Shown here: one piece after another, positions 1 to 8,832 of the stretch
How the letters are laid out: the number at the start of each line of letters is the position of its first letter
Position numbering within the stretch: the stretch's first letter is position 1
Position numbers and translations under genes: made by a program
Notes under the pieces: model-generated
The model's input: only the letters and a program-made list of their open reading frames with translations
Told to the model about the DNA's origin: nothing
Database searches by the model: none
Assembly (NCBI RefSeq): GCF_042679305.1
Contig: NZ_JBHTMP010000005.1
Location: 124,001-188,000, forward strand
DNA: 64,000 nucleotides
Direction: 5' to 3'
Origin: Micromonospora_H sonneratiae
GTDB lineage: Bacteria; Actinomycetota; Actinomycetes; Mycobacteriales; Micromonosporaceae

Positions 1-470
1 CGGACGACGCCGGCCTGGTCAGGTGCACGGCCAAGGTACGGGTGCTGCCCGATCCCCGGGTCCGGGAACATCTGCGGCCCTTCTCCCTGCTCGAGTTGGA
101 GGTCGAAGCGGAGGCCAGCCTCGGCCGGCTACGCGTCGAACGGCTCGGCGAACTCACCCATCGCTGGCAGAAGCTCTTCGAGGAGATCGGTCATGGACCA
201 ACGGTGGTGCATGCCGCCCAGATGACCAAGCCGGACTTCGCGACGGTGGTCGCCAGGCTGGCCGGTCAGCGGCGCGATTCGGCGACGAAGCTCATCGACC
301 TCCTCCACCAGACGACCAAGGACCACCAGCACCTCGGTCTGTACGAGTTCGCCAACGCGTACGACAGCGCCCTACAGGCCTTCCGCAAGCAGATGGGCCT
401 GGACGACAGCCTCTGGTCCGCCCAACCGAGCAGCGTCGACAGCGGCCCCGGCACCAAGGAGAAGTCATGA
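1..470 (+). CDS. Hypothetical protein, 5'-truncated
   Basis: This reading frame is open from the window edge and lacks its start, so only the C-terminal ~155 residues are visible. I do not recognise a family. The visible part is charged and mostly helical, with a few predicted helices and no membrane segment or signal. Its TGA stop overlaps the ATG of the following lipoprotein gene (ATGA at 467-470), so the two are translationally coupled and likely work together with the third, membrane-protein gene. The function is unknown. Confidence 0.75.
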   Translation, partial: DDAGLVRCTAKVRVLPDPRVREHLRPFSLLELEVEAEASLGRLRVERLGELTHRWQKLFEEIGHGPTVVHAAQMTKPDFATVVARLAGQRRDSATKLIDLLHQTTKDHQHLGLYEFANAYDSALQAFRKQMGLDDSLWSAQPSSVDSGPGTKEKS

Positions 471-1693
471 GACTCGGCCGAGTCCTGGTGGTGGTCGCCT
501 CCGTCGTCGCGCTCGGTGCCACCGCAGGCTGTGGCGCGGACGAGCCCGACTGCTCCCGGCCGGCGGACGAGCAGGTCGACGGCGTGGGCAACACCGCCAT
601 CCTGATCGACGTATCGGCTTCCACCCGGTCGACCGGCGCGGCCCCGCAGTACCCGACCGTGCTGGCCGGACAGATCGAGGCGGCAGTGGATCGCCAGGAC
701 GTCGTCTCCATCGGCACCTTCGACGGATCGGCCGCCACCGTCGGCTGGACCACCGACAGCAGGCCGACCCGCTCGAACAGCAAGCGGCCGAACAACCGGA
801 AGGCCGACCGGGAAAAGGCCATCAGCTGTCTGTCCGCCGCCGCCCGCGAAGCAGCCTCGGCACCGGCCCGCGCCGCCCGTACCGACGTGCTCGGCGCGCT
901 CGGGGTCGCCGCCGAGCACACCGGGCAGGCCGGCCAGCAGCGTCGGACGGTGATCCTGGCCACCGATGGCCTGAGCACCACAGGCTGTGCCGACCTCAGC
1001 CGTCGGCCGGTCGGCGACCAGGAGTTCATCGAGGCCATGGCTACCGCCTGCCCCGGAAAACCCGACTGGCCCACCGCGCTGAACGGCGTACACGTGGTGA
1101 TGCTCGGCGTCGGACACCCGGCCGAGGGGCAGCCGGTGCCGGAAACGGGACATCTGGCCTGGCTGCGAACGTACTGGGAGCGGGTGTGCCTCCTGGCTCA
1201 GGCGGCGTCGTGCACGGTCTCGACCGCTCCGGTCCAGCGGGCAACCGGCAAGCAGAGTGACGGTGCACCAGCGGACGCCCCGGTGGCCTTCACCCCCGGC
1301 GCCGGCCCGCCGGCGGTTCCTGACCGCACCGTACTGCCGCTGCCCTCCGCCACGCTGTTCGACACCGACTCCGACCAGGTGGGGGCCGAGGGACGGCAAC
1401 GCCTGGTGACCCTGGCCCTGGAGGTCGGCGTCGAACCCGGCACCACCGTCGAGGTGATCGGTCACACCGATTCCCGCAGCGACGATGCGTACAACCAGGA
1501 TCTGTCGGAGCGACGTGCCGCTGCGGTGGGACAGGTGCTGCGTGGGGAGGGATTCACCCAGGTGCGGACCCGGGGTGAGGGAGAGAAACGGCTGTTGTGC
1601 CCACACGAGCGGCGACCGGACGGGACCTGGGACGACCAGTGTCTGCAACAGAACCGGCGGGTGGAGATCGTGCTGACCCGAGGAGGCGGGTAA
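467..1693 (+). CDS. VWA- and OmpA-domain lipoprotein
   Basis: The 408-residue product starts with a short basic and hydrophobic signal ending in ATAGC, a plausible lipobox with Cys about residue 24. A von Willebrand A domain follows, with the metal-ion-dependent adhesion motif DVSAS near residue 47 and a second acidic loop (ATDG). A Pro/Ala linker leads to a C-terminal OmpA/MotB-like peptidoglycan-binding domain with GHTDSR and the NRRVEI end. The start is ATG 467 behind AAGGAG; the longer upstream open frame has no such site. An exported, lipid-anchored protein that touches peptidoglycan and binds a partner through its VWA domain is inferred. The stop is 2 nt before the next gene, indicating one operon. 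Confidence 0.85.
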   Translation: MRLGRVLVVVASVVALGATAGCGADEPDCSRPADEQVDGVGNTAILIDVSASTRSTGAAPQYPTVLAGQIEAAVDRQDVVSIGTFDGSAATVGWTTDSRPTRSNSKRPNNRKADREKAISCLSAAAREAASAPARAARTDVLGALGVAAEHTGQAGQQRRTVILATDGLSTTGCADLSRRPVGDQEFIEAMATACPGKPDWPTALNGVHVVMLGVGHPAEGQPVPETGHLAWLRTYWERVCLLAQAASCTVSTAPVQRATGKQSDGAPADAPVAFTPGAGPPAVPDRTVLPLPSATLFDTDSDQVGAEGRQRLVTLALEVGVEPGTTVEVIGHTDSRSDDAYNQDLSERRAAAVGQVLRGEGFTQVRTRGEGEKRLLCPHERRPDGTWDDQCLQQNRRVEIVLTRGGG

Positions 1694-1695
1694 CG

Positions 1696-3099
1696 ATGAC
1701 CGACCAGATCACGAGTAACGAGATTGGGCCGAACGGTCGCCGGTACTCACCGGTCCCGTGCCCGCAGCAGGTTCTGCTGGGACCGACCCGGCTCACCGCC
1801 GACCAGCCGGTCGCCGTGCCGGAGACGTACCCGGTCGGGGAACTGTCCCACTCCGAGTCGGCCCGGCTGACCCGCGCCACGATCGCCGCCGATCAGGCGC
1901 TGGCCGCATCCCACCAGGCCATCCGGACCGCCGCAGACCGGCTGGTCGACGCCTGGCGGCACAGCAGGTCGGCGCTGCAGATGCTGGCCGCGTTCGAGGC
2001 GGAACACAGCCTGCTGACGGCGGCCCAAGGGCAGCGCGACGTCGTCACCCGGCACGCCCGAGACGGTGCCGAGGACCGCAGGCACCGTCCGGGATGGCTA
2101 CATCCGTGGCTGGTCTGGGCCATGATCCTGGCCAGTGCGATCTACGACACCGTGTTCTTCGCGACGGCGTTCCGCGACATGATCGACGCACCCGACAACC
2201 TACTGACCATCGAATACTGGGTCTCGTACGTGCCCGGGTTCGCCATCGCCATGGCCCTGATCCTGTCCGGGAGCTGGCTGGCCGTGCCACTGTTCCGCCA
2301 CCGCCACCGAGCCGAACGACGCCCCTTGCGTCGGCGGTTGACGTGGAAGGTCCTGTTGTACCGGATGTTCGTGGCCTGGCGTCCCGCAGACGAGCGACGC
2401 AGCGACGACGACCTGCCGTGGCCGAGCTGGGTCCTTCCGGTGGCCTTCACCAGTCTGGTCCTCGGCGTACTCGGCATATGGGCCTGGCTACGTGGGGGAA
2501 GTCTCCAGCAGCCGGGGCTGCGCCTGCCGATGGTCGCGTTGCTCCTCCTGCTCACCATCGCCGCGATCGCCTTCAAGGCCAGTGCCCACAACCCGTACGC
2601 GGACACGGCAAGAAAGGCTCAGCAGGAGCTGCGGTCCGCCACCGCCCGCTACACCCTGCTGGAGGCGCAGGCACGGGAGAAGCTGGCCGCACACGCCAAG
2701 TCCTGGCAGGAGACACACACGGTGACCGAGGAGGCTGCGGCCAGTGCCCGCTGGCGGCTGATGGACGCCTGGGCAGAGATCGCCGAGGAGCGGGCGGGCC
2801 ACGGGCTCACCGGGATGGTGGCTCCCAGGTTCGTCAGTGTCGACGGCGACATCGTCGTCACCAACCAGGTGTTCACCGGGATGGCCGGGCCGCCGCTCGG
2901 GATGGAAGTGCTGGGGTACACCCGGCAAACCCTGGCCAAATACCATCCGGACCTGCTGGAACATGAACTGGCCACCCTGGTGGATCGACTGAACGAACAG
3001 CTCGCTGCCCGTACCGACGGTGGGCCGGACCGCCAGTCCGGCGTGGCTGGCCCCGACCGAGGCGACGGTCAACTGCTGCCGGCGGGCAGACAGACATAG
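1696..3099 (+). CDS. Multi-pass membrane protein with coiled-coil segments
   Basis: The 467-residue product has a helical N-terminal region (about residues 50-130), a pair of membrane helices around 140-200, a second pair around 240-300, and a second long helical, Ala/Gln/Glu-rich stretch (300-370). The tail is cytosolic-looking. The ATG at 1696 is preceded by AGGAGG inside the end of the lipoprotein gene. The family is not recognised. Coupling to the VWA/OmpA lipoprotein suggests a cell-envelope complex with one anchored outside and one spanning the membrane; that is inference from gene order only. Confidence 0.8.
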   Translation: MTDQITSNEIGPNGRRYSPVPCPQQVLLGPTRLTADQPVAVPETYPVGELSHSESARLTRATIAADQALAASHQAIRTAADRLVDAWRHSRSALQMLAAFEAEHSLLTAAQGQRDVVTRHARDGAEDRRHRPGWLHPWLVWAMILASAIYDTVFFATAFRDMIDAPDNLLTIEYWVSYVPGFAIAMALILSGSWLAVPLFRHRHRAERRPLRRRLTWKVLLYRMFVAWRPADERRSDDDLPWPSWVLPVAFTSLVLGVLGIWAWLRGGSLQQPGLRLPMVALLLLLTIAAIAFKASAHNPYADTARKAQQELRSATARYTLLEAQAREKLAAHAKSWQETHTVTEEAAASARWRLMDAWAEIAEERAGHGLTGMVAPRFVSVDGDIVVTNQVFTGMAGPPLGMEVLGYTRQTLAKYHPDLLEHELATLVDRLNEQLAARTDGGPDRQSGVAGPDRGDGQLLPAGRQT

Positions 3100-3696
3100 A
3101 CACCGAGCACGTCGGCCGGCTTCTGGGCGGTGACGGTGATCTGGCGGCGCACCCGCTGACCGGCTGCCTCGCGGACCCGGATGTGCGCGGAGCGCAAGTC
3201 GTCGGCGAGGGTGTCCGCCGTGGCAGCCGGGTGATCGGTGACCGAGCCGAGGTCACCGATCACCCGCCGCAGAGTGGCTGACCGAGGCGGAAGGCCTGCA
3301 TATGGGCCTCCTCCGCGACCAGGCGGCGCCGTCCAGGAGTACGGCAACCTGCCGTCCTGCACCGCGATGTCGAGGTTGTGACGCCCGGTCTCCGGGTCCT
3401 TGATCCCGGTGCCGGCTTGGAGCACGGACCGGATAGCGGCCTGACAGGCGGCTGGCCACCTTCGCCACCTCGACCCGCTGGTATGCCACGTCGCCTTCGC
3501 TGGTCGTCGTCGCCGATGTGCCGACGCACTGGAGTTCGGTCGCGGCACAGTCGTCCCACGTACGGCGGACGAGGAAGGCAACATCCGCGCCCTGCCGCCC
3601 CCGGTGGCGGGTGAGTACAAGTTCGCGGCTTCCGGCATCGTTCTGGTCGACCTTGATCGAAAGATCCGCAGGGCGCACCCAAGAGGCCAGCTCCAC
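3069..3696 (-). pseudogene. Frame-disrupted hypothetical gene
   Basis: No single minus-strand frame reads as a natural protein, but protein-like segments run end to end in alternating frames. One frame gives about 80 credible residues from 3696 down to ~3450 (for example VDQNDAGSRELVLTRHRGR). A second continues through IKDPETGRHNLDIAVQDG at ~3440-3340. A third gives LVAEEAHMQAFRLG near 3300. The second frame resumes for a credible C-terminus ending at 3069. At least three frame switches are therefore needed. Either the gene is decayed or this stretch is poorly sequenced; the assembly gap 2 kb away makes error possible. Its end overlaps the convergent membrane-protein gene by 31 nt. No family is recognised. 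Confidence 0.5.
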
Positions 3697-4082
3697 GAAT
3701 TGTGAAAACTTTGTGCATTTGAATCCCGAGTGGATTTCTCAAGAGCCTCCTGCCCGTTTTGAGGTTTTTCGGTAGAAAGATGATTCATGTCTTACTATGC
3801 CATTTCGTATTGCTTTGTCCCCTGACTCCGAAAGGTTCGGTAATCGGTGACGCACATGGAATCGATGTGGCTACATAGCGCTGTGAGCGGTTCTGCTCCG
3901 GCGTACCCGAAGAGGGTGGGTAGGACGGCGGACATACCCGGGCAGCCCGTGCCCGAGTTGCGGCCAGCCGGCAATCTCCCGTACTCGCGGATCGAGCGGC
4001 TTCGGCAGGTCCAGCCAGCTCTCGTCCCGGCCCTGGTGTCTGCTCAGCGGAGGAACACCTCCACCGGCCGGATGGAGGCGAG
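3697..4082. other. Intergenic region upstream of the surface-protein gene
   Basis: The first ~140 bases are clearly richer in A/T than the rest of the window, as expected of a promoter region. No ORF here has convincing codon use. The end carries the GGAGG ribosome site at 4074-4078 for the surface-protein gene. No operator or terminator was identified. Confidence 0.45.
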
Positions 4083-6110
4083 ATGAGAAGCCTTGTCCTC
4101 CAGCCCGACCGTCGCCGAATGACGGCGCGCGCCGCGATCACGGTGGTTGGTGCCGTTCTTGCCGCTTCCCTCGGCCCCGGTACCGCCCAGGCCGATCCGC
4201 TGCCAGCGACCTACAGCGGCTCCACACACGGCGATGCGATGTCGCTGAACATCACGGCGGCGGGCCTTACCATCGGTGCCGCATTGGGCCATTCAGCCAC
4301 CGCCGTTGACAGTACTGCCGACCCACGGGCCCACGCGGAGTCCTCCAACCTCGAAGCCGGCGCGATCGGCATCCCGGTGAGTGTCGTCACGGGCGACGCG
4401 AACTCCAACAACACCACGCCTACGGACAGTTACAACGTCGCGCTGGGTCAGTTGGATGTGCCCGGCCTGCTCGACACGGGTGAACTTGTCGGTACTGGCT
4501 CGACGAACTGGGCCGGTGACGCAGCATGCGTTCCTGACGGTACGGCGATCGCGCAGTCGACCACCAGCATGGCCAGCGCGAACCTGGGCATCCCCGGCAT
4601 CACCATTCTCGATATGGGAACGCTGGAGACCAGCGGCCAGGTGACGCTGTCGGGCGGCTCGGTGGTTTCCACCAGCACCGGTAACCTTGGTTCGCTGTCT
4701 CTGATCAACGGTCTGGTCGCGGTCAACGTTGCGACCAACCCGCTCTTGACGGCCACGTCCGATGGCACGACGGGTACGGTCACCGCCAACAACTACGGCG
4801 TGACGGTGACGGTCGGTGGGGTGACGACGACACTGACCGCTGGCATGTCGCTCCCGATCAATCTCAACATTCCCTTTGTGGCGACCGTCAACCTGACGAT
4901 CAGCGTTGGCAATCTCGTCGACGCCTCGTCGGGTGCCACTGGCTCGGGTTCGTTGAACTTCGTGAGCATCAGTGGCTCTGCCACTTCACTGGGTGTCACT
5001 CTCGCGTCGTTCGACTTCGATCTGCTGCCGCTGTCGGCCACCGCGACTGCTCCGTCCGGTGGCGTGCAGTGCGACGCTCTGGACCCGCCGACGATCACCT
5101 CGCCGACCAACGGTCAGACGACCGGCGAGACGCCGACGATCTCCGGTACCGGGATTCCCGGTGCGACGGTCACGGTGACCGAGAGTGGGACAGTAATCGG
5201 AACGGCGGTGGTCGCGCCAGATGGAACGTGGTCGCTTGTCCCGGCAACTCCGTTAGCGGTAGGCGACCATACGATCACGGCAACCCAGGAGTCCGGGGGC
5301 ATAGTCTCCGGGCCATCGAACTCCGTGACGTTCACCGTGCAGGCCCCACCGGCTGCTCCGGTGATCACCAGCCCAACAAACGGACAGCAGGTCAACGACT
5401 CCACCCCGACCATCACCGGAACGGGCGAGCCGGGTAACACCATCACCGTCACCATCGACGGTGTTGTTGCCGGCACCACCACAGTGGNNNNNNNNNNNNN
5501 NNNNNNNNNNNNNNNNNNNNNNNNNNNNNNNNNNNNNNNNNNNNNNNNNNNNNNNNNNNNNNNNNNNNNNNNNNNNNNNNNNNNNCCAGACGGCACCTGG
5601 TCATTCGACACACCAACAGCACTGACCGACGGACCACACACCGTCACGGCAACCCAGACCGACGCGGCAGGCAACGTCTCACCGCCATCCGACCCGGTCA
5701 CCTTCACCGTCGACACGACAGGTCCAGCCGCTCCGGTAATCACCAACCCGACGAATGGACAGCAGGTCAACGACCGGACGCCAATCGTCACCGGCACTGG
5801 TGAGCCTGGAGCAACGGTGAGCGTCACCGTCAACGGCGTGGTTGTCGGGACCGGCGCTGTCGGTCCGGACGGCACCTGGTCCGTGACGGTCGATCGGGAG
5901 CTCGGCTGTGGTCAGCAGACCATCACGGCGACCCAGACCGACGTGGCAGGCATCGTCTCACCCACTTCGGCTCCGGTCACCTTCACGGTGGTCTGTCGCG
6001 ATCTGCCGGTCACCGGTGGCACGCCCGTGGGCGTGGTGACGTTGACCTTGATTGGTCTGCTCTCCGTGGGAGCCGGTGTGCTGCTGGTTCGCTGGCGGCG
6101 ACGGGCCTGA
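4083..6110 (+). CDS. Sortase-type cell-wall-anchored protein with Ig-like repeats
   Basis: The product has a Sec signal (about residues 1-38, ending AQA). A ~290-residue beta-rich, Ser/Thr/Gly-rich N-terminal domain resembles actinobacterial 'choice-of-anchor' proteins. Bacterial Ig-like repeats of ~85-90 residues follow, each opening with PTNGQ and containing PDGTWS and TATQ. The end is a sorting signal: LPVTG, a hydrophobic helix and a WRRRA tail. It should be exported and linked to the wall by a sortase, probably acting in adhesion. ATG 4083 sits 4 nt after GGAGG; an internal ATG at ~4120 would trim the signal. An assembly gap of 98 N falls inside the second repeat, so the 675-residue length is nominal. 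No sortase gene is seen next door. Confidence 0.85.
   Translation: MRSLVLQPDRRRMTARAAITVVGAVLAASLGPGTAQADPLPATYSGSTHGDAMSLNITAAGLTIGAALGHSATAVDSTADPRAHAESSNLEAGAIGIPVSVVTGDANSNNTTPTDSYNVALGQLDVPGLLDTGELVGTGSTNWAGDAACVPDGTAIAQSTTSMASANLGIPGITILDMGTLETSGQVTLSGGSVVSTSTGNLGSLSLINGLVAVNVATNPLLTATSDGTTGTVTANNYGVTVTVGGVTTTLTAGMSLPINLNIPFVATVNLTISVGNLVDASSGATGSGSLNFVSISGSATSLGVTLASFDFDLLPLSATATAPSGGVQCDALDPPTITSPTNGQTTGETPTISGTGIPGATVTVTESGTVIGTAVVAPDGTWSLVPATPLAVGDHTITATQESGGIVSGPSNSVTFTVQAPPAAPVITSPTNGQQVNDSTPTITGTGEPGNTITVTIDGVVAGTTTVXXXXXXXXXXXXXXXXXXXXXXXXXXXXXXXXXPDGTWSFDTPTALTDGPHTVTATQTDAAGNVSPPSDPVTFTVDTTGPAAPVITNPTNGQQVNDRTPIVTGTGEPGATVSVTVNGVVVGTGAVGPDGTWSVTVDRELGCGQQTITATQTDVAGIVSPTSAPVTFTVVCRDLPVTGGTPVGVVTLTLIGLLSVGAGVLLVRWRRRA
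5086..5990 (+). repeat. Tandem Ig-like domain repeats, interrupted by the gap
   Basis: Three recognisable units start near 5086, 5347 and 5730. Each encodes the order PTNGQ, TGxGxPG, PDGTW, TATQ, VTFTV. The second and third units are close to identical at the protein level (PTNGQQVND in both), which indicates recent amplification and explains why the assembler failed between them. Confidence 0.8.
5488..5585. other. Assembly gap (98 N)
   Basis: A run of 98 undetermined bases lies within the second Ig-like repeat. The frame is kept across it. In the intact third repeat the matching flanks are separated by only one Gly residue, so the gap is likelier to represent a collapsed or unspanned repeat than 33 real residues of unique sequence. 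Confidence 0.95.
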
Positions 6111-6950
6111 CCGCCGCCTGAGGTACGGCGAACGTAACCCTTGTTGGAGGAGAAAGTGACAGCGGGTATGCGTAACCGAGTGGAGTTCTCCGCAGGAGGC
6201 TTCCGTCGGAGCGACGTACCATCGGCGGGACGTAGCGCCGGGGAGCCACATCACCGTGGGTACGAGAGTGCTGGTGCGCGTGGTGAGCGCGACCAGGACT
6301 ACGGTGATCCGCCGCTGACCACCGCCGTCGCTGTCACTGAGGGCATGGGCCTGGCCGACCGCTGCCTTGCCGCGATACATCGAGATCCCGGCACCGTGCC
6401 GACACAACCCGGAGGTCCATGGGCTCGACTGAGCCTCGGGCCAGCTTCCGGACTGTCCGGTTCGCGTTACGGGGCAATCCGTCTCGGTGCGTGGTCAGGC
6501 TCCCTCCTCCCTCCAGCAACCTCCGACACCACCGGTGAGGAGCGAACACGGTCGGCATTACCAGCACCGATCAGGGGCCGGAAGCGGCGGAGCGGGCCGG
6601 TGGCGGATGTGCGTACGGTACACGTGCCCCGTCTGCGCACCCAGCTCGACAGGCTGCTGACGCGACAGGCTGTCGGCTGAATGGTCTTGGCCTGGCGGTA
6701 ATGGGATCACCCACGTCGGAGACATGAAGCCAACGACGACGTCCGACGGTAACGATTACATTACCTAAAGAAGCGACTCTCACCTTCAAGTCCGGTTGAC
6801 GGGACTCTCTTCGACTACTTTGTTCCCGAAAGCGCCCTGCATGGTGGGAGAGGGCCATCAGCTGCCCACCCGCCAGGGACAACCACACCGAGTGCCGCGA
6901 CGGCGGGCGATCGGCTGGTCAGGGGCCGTACCAGCGAGGAGGCAAGAGGC
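6111..6950. other. 840-base stretch without a supported gene
   Basis: Open frames here (for example 6141-6680 on the plus strand) have no family motifs, and their composition reads like out-of-frame translation. The segment around 6720-6830 is comparatively A/T-rich and probably holds the promoter of the DUF4397 gene, whose GAGGAGG ribosome site is at 6936-6942. I see no sortase remnant, although one would fit the neighbouring surface protein. Confidence 0.4.
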
Positions 6951-7817
6951 ATGAACCATCCTGGACGATCGGCCCGTACGCTCCGACGGGTGGTGGCGCT
7001 GCTCAGCGCCGTACTGCTGGGAACGGGCCTGCCCGTCATCGCGCCGACACCCGCAGGTGCCGACCCGGTCGGGTACGTCCGGCTGGCGCACCTGTCCCCC
7101 GACACTCCTGCGGTCGACGTCTACCTCACCACCGAGCCCGCATCAGCCGAGCCCCAGGTCTTCCCGGCCGTCGGTTACGGGGTGCTCTCCGACTACCTGC
7201 CGCTGGCCCCCGGCCGGTACGCGGTGGCGATGCGTACCGCTGGTGCCCCGGCCACCGACCCACCGGTGCTGACCACCGAGGTGGCGGTGACGGCCGGTAA
7301 GGCGTACACGGTGGCCGGGGTCGGCCGCTACGCCGACCTGGGACTTCGGGTGCTCGACGACGACCTGACCGCTCCGGCGAAGGGCCGGGCGAAGGTACGG
7401 GTCATCCAGGCATCCGTACGGGCACCCCTGCTGGACGTGGCCACGGTCGACGGCCCCACCATCGCCAGCGGCGTCCAGTTCGCCACGACCACCCCGTACA
7501 CGCAGGTGGAGCCGGGCAGTTGGAAGCTGCGGCTGGAGGCGACCGGCATGACGCCGGCGACAGGCGACATGACCGTCGACAAGGGGGTCGTCTACTCCCT
7601 GCTGGTACTCGACGATCAACAGTCCGGGCTCAGCACCGAACTACGGATCGACGCCGAGGGCGACATGGTCGTACCCGCCGGCAACCTGACGGGCAGCACA
7701 TCCGAGCAGGGTGACATGTCGTACCCCCTGGTTGCGCTCGGGGTCGTGGCGCTGCTGGCGGTCGTGGTGACAGCAGCGGCGCTCGTGCTCCGCCGGCGGG
7801 CACGTCACACGCAGTGA
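6951..7817 (+). CDS. DUF4397-domain exported protein with C-terminal membrane anchor
   Basis: The 288-residue product has a signal peptide ending near PAGA (residue ~37). DUF4397 sequence follows, with the family hallmark VRLAHLSPDTPAVDVY and a second related half around VRVIQASVRAPLLDV. A hydrophobic helix near 255-280 and an RRRARHTQ tail end the protein. The domain is a beta-sandwich of unknown role found in extracellular proteins. There is no LPXTG motif, so it is held by the membrane helix. The ATG is well placed after GAGGAGG. It converges on proC with 17 nt between stops. Confidence 0.88.
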   Translation: MNHPGRSARTLRRVVALLSAVLLGTGLPVIAPTPAGADPVGYVRLAHLSPDTPAVDVYLTTEPASAEPQVFPAVGYGVLSDYLPLAPGRYAVAMRTAGAPATDPPVLTTEVAVTAGKAYTVAGVGRYADLGLRVLDDDLTAPAKGRAKVRVIQASVRAPLLDVATVDGPTIASGVQFATTTPYTQVEPGSWKLRLEATGMTPATGDMTVDKGVVYSLLVLDDQQSGLSTELRIDAEGDMVVPAGNLTGSTSEQGDMSYPLVALGVVALLAVVVTAAALVLRRRARHTQ

Positions 7818-7834
7818 CAAAGATGGATCGACGC

Positions 7835-8683
7835 CTACTCCGACTGGGCGGCGAGTTCCCGGGCCCGATCCCGGGCGGCTTCGAGCGCGGCCAGCAACGC
7901 GGCGCGTACCCCATGGTTCTCCAGCTCGCGGATGGCGGAGATGGTGGTACCGGCCGGCGAGGTCACCGCCTCGCGCAGCTTGACCGGATGCTCACCGGAG
8001 TCGCGCAGCATCACCGCGGAGCCGATCGCGGTCTGGACGATCAGCTCATGGGCGACCTGGCGGGGTAGGCCGAGCAGGATGCCGGCATCGATCATCGCCT
8101 CGACCAGCAGATAGAAGTACGCCGGGCCGGATCCCGACAGCGCGGTGACCGCATCCTGCTGTGACTCGGGCACCTGGATGGTGGCCCCGAGCGGGGTGAA
8201 CATCTCCTCGGCCAGCGCGAGATGCTCCTCGGTCGCGTACGACCCCGGCGAGATCGCGGTCATCGCCTGGTCGACCAGTGCCGGCGTGTTGGTCATCACC
8301 CGGACGACCGGGGTGCCCTCCGACAGTCGACGGCCGAAGAAACTCGTCGGCAGGCCGGCGCAGAGCGAGATCACCAACTTGTCGGCGGGTACCTTCGGCC
8401 CGATCTCGTCGAGCAGCCCGGCCGCGTCCTGTGGCTTGACCGAGATGGCCAGCACTTCCGCCTCGGTCACTGCGGTCATGTTGTCCACCACCCGTACGCC
8501 GTAGCGGGCGGCCAGTTCGGCGGCGCGTTCCGGACGGCGGGCGGTGGCCAGCAACCGGTCCGCCGGCCAGCCGGACCTCAGCAGGCCGGAGAGCATCAGC
8601 TCACCGATCTTGCCCGCGCCGATCACGGCGACGGTGTGCACTCCGGCACGGTCCGCCGGTACGTCGTCGACGGCGACCGCCAT
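7835..8683 (-). CDS. proC: Pyrroline-5-carboxylate reductase
   Basis: This 282-residue enzyme makes L-proline from pyrroline-5-carboxylate using NAD(P)H in the cytosol. The N-terminal Rossmann motif VAVIGAGKIGELML and the C-terminal helical dimer domain are both intact, including SGSGPAYFYLLVEAM and the family signature region ending SPAGTTISAI. The ATG at 8683 is preceded by a purine-rich AAGGGGAACGGAG. The open frame continues upstream to 9112, but that part is low-complexity and overlaps the pfk gene out of frame. It is probably transcribed on its own, because a hairpin terminator of pfk lies just upstream. Confidence 0.95.
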   Translation of the reverse strand: MAVAVDDVPADRAGVHTVAVIGAGKIGELMLSGLLRSGWPADRLLATARRPERAAELAARYGVRVVDNMTAVTEAEVLAISVKPQDAAGLLDEIGPKVPADKLVISLCAGLPTSFFGRRLSEGTPVVRVMTNTPALVDQAMTAISPGSYATEEHLALAEEMFTPLGATIQVPESQQDAVTALSGSGPAYFYLLVEAMIDAGILLGLPRQVAHELIVQTAIGSAVMLRDSGEHPVKLREAVTSPAGTTISAIRELENHGVRAALLAALEAARDRARELAAQSE

Positions 8684-8726
8684 CTCCGTTCCCCTTCCAG
8701 ATCTTCCCCGAGCCGGCCGCAGCGCG

Positions 8727-8795
8727 GGCCGGTTGAGCCGCAGCAGGGCGGCCGGTTGAGCCGCAGCAGGGCGGCCGGTTGAGCCGCAGCAGGGC
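8727..8795. repeat. Three perfect tandem copies of a 23-bp unit
   Basis: The unit ggccggttgagccgcagcag+ggc occurs three times without a mismatch at 8727-8749, 8750-8772 and 8773-8795. The array lies between the pfk terminator and the proC start. Its last bases form the left arm of the terminator hairpin. It looks like a recent slippage product and may vary between strains. Confidence 0.9.
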
Positions 8796-8821
8796 GGCCC
8801 CGTCGTTCGACAGGGCCGCCC
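8792..8821 (-). terminator. Hairpin terminator downstream of phosphofructokinase
   Basis: A 9-bp perfect stem (GGGCGGCCC at 8792-8800 with GGGCCGCCC at 8813-8821) has a 12-nt loop and begins 12 nt after the pfk stop. No U-tract follows, as is common in GC-rich actinomycetes. Confidence 0.7.
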
Positions 8822-8832
8822 GGTGTCCACTG

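Noticed and set aside
266..1648. 460-residue minus-strand open frame
   Set aside because: It is antisense to the VWA/OmpA lipoprotein gene and has no start signal.
3785..4141. 118-residue minus-strand open frame
   Set aside because: It overlaps the surface-protein start and ribosome site and has no coding character.
6141..6680. 179-residue open frame after the surface protein
   Set aside because: I looked for a sortase here, as expected after an LPXTG substrate, but found no TLxTC motif or other sortase feature in any frame.
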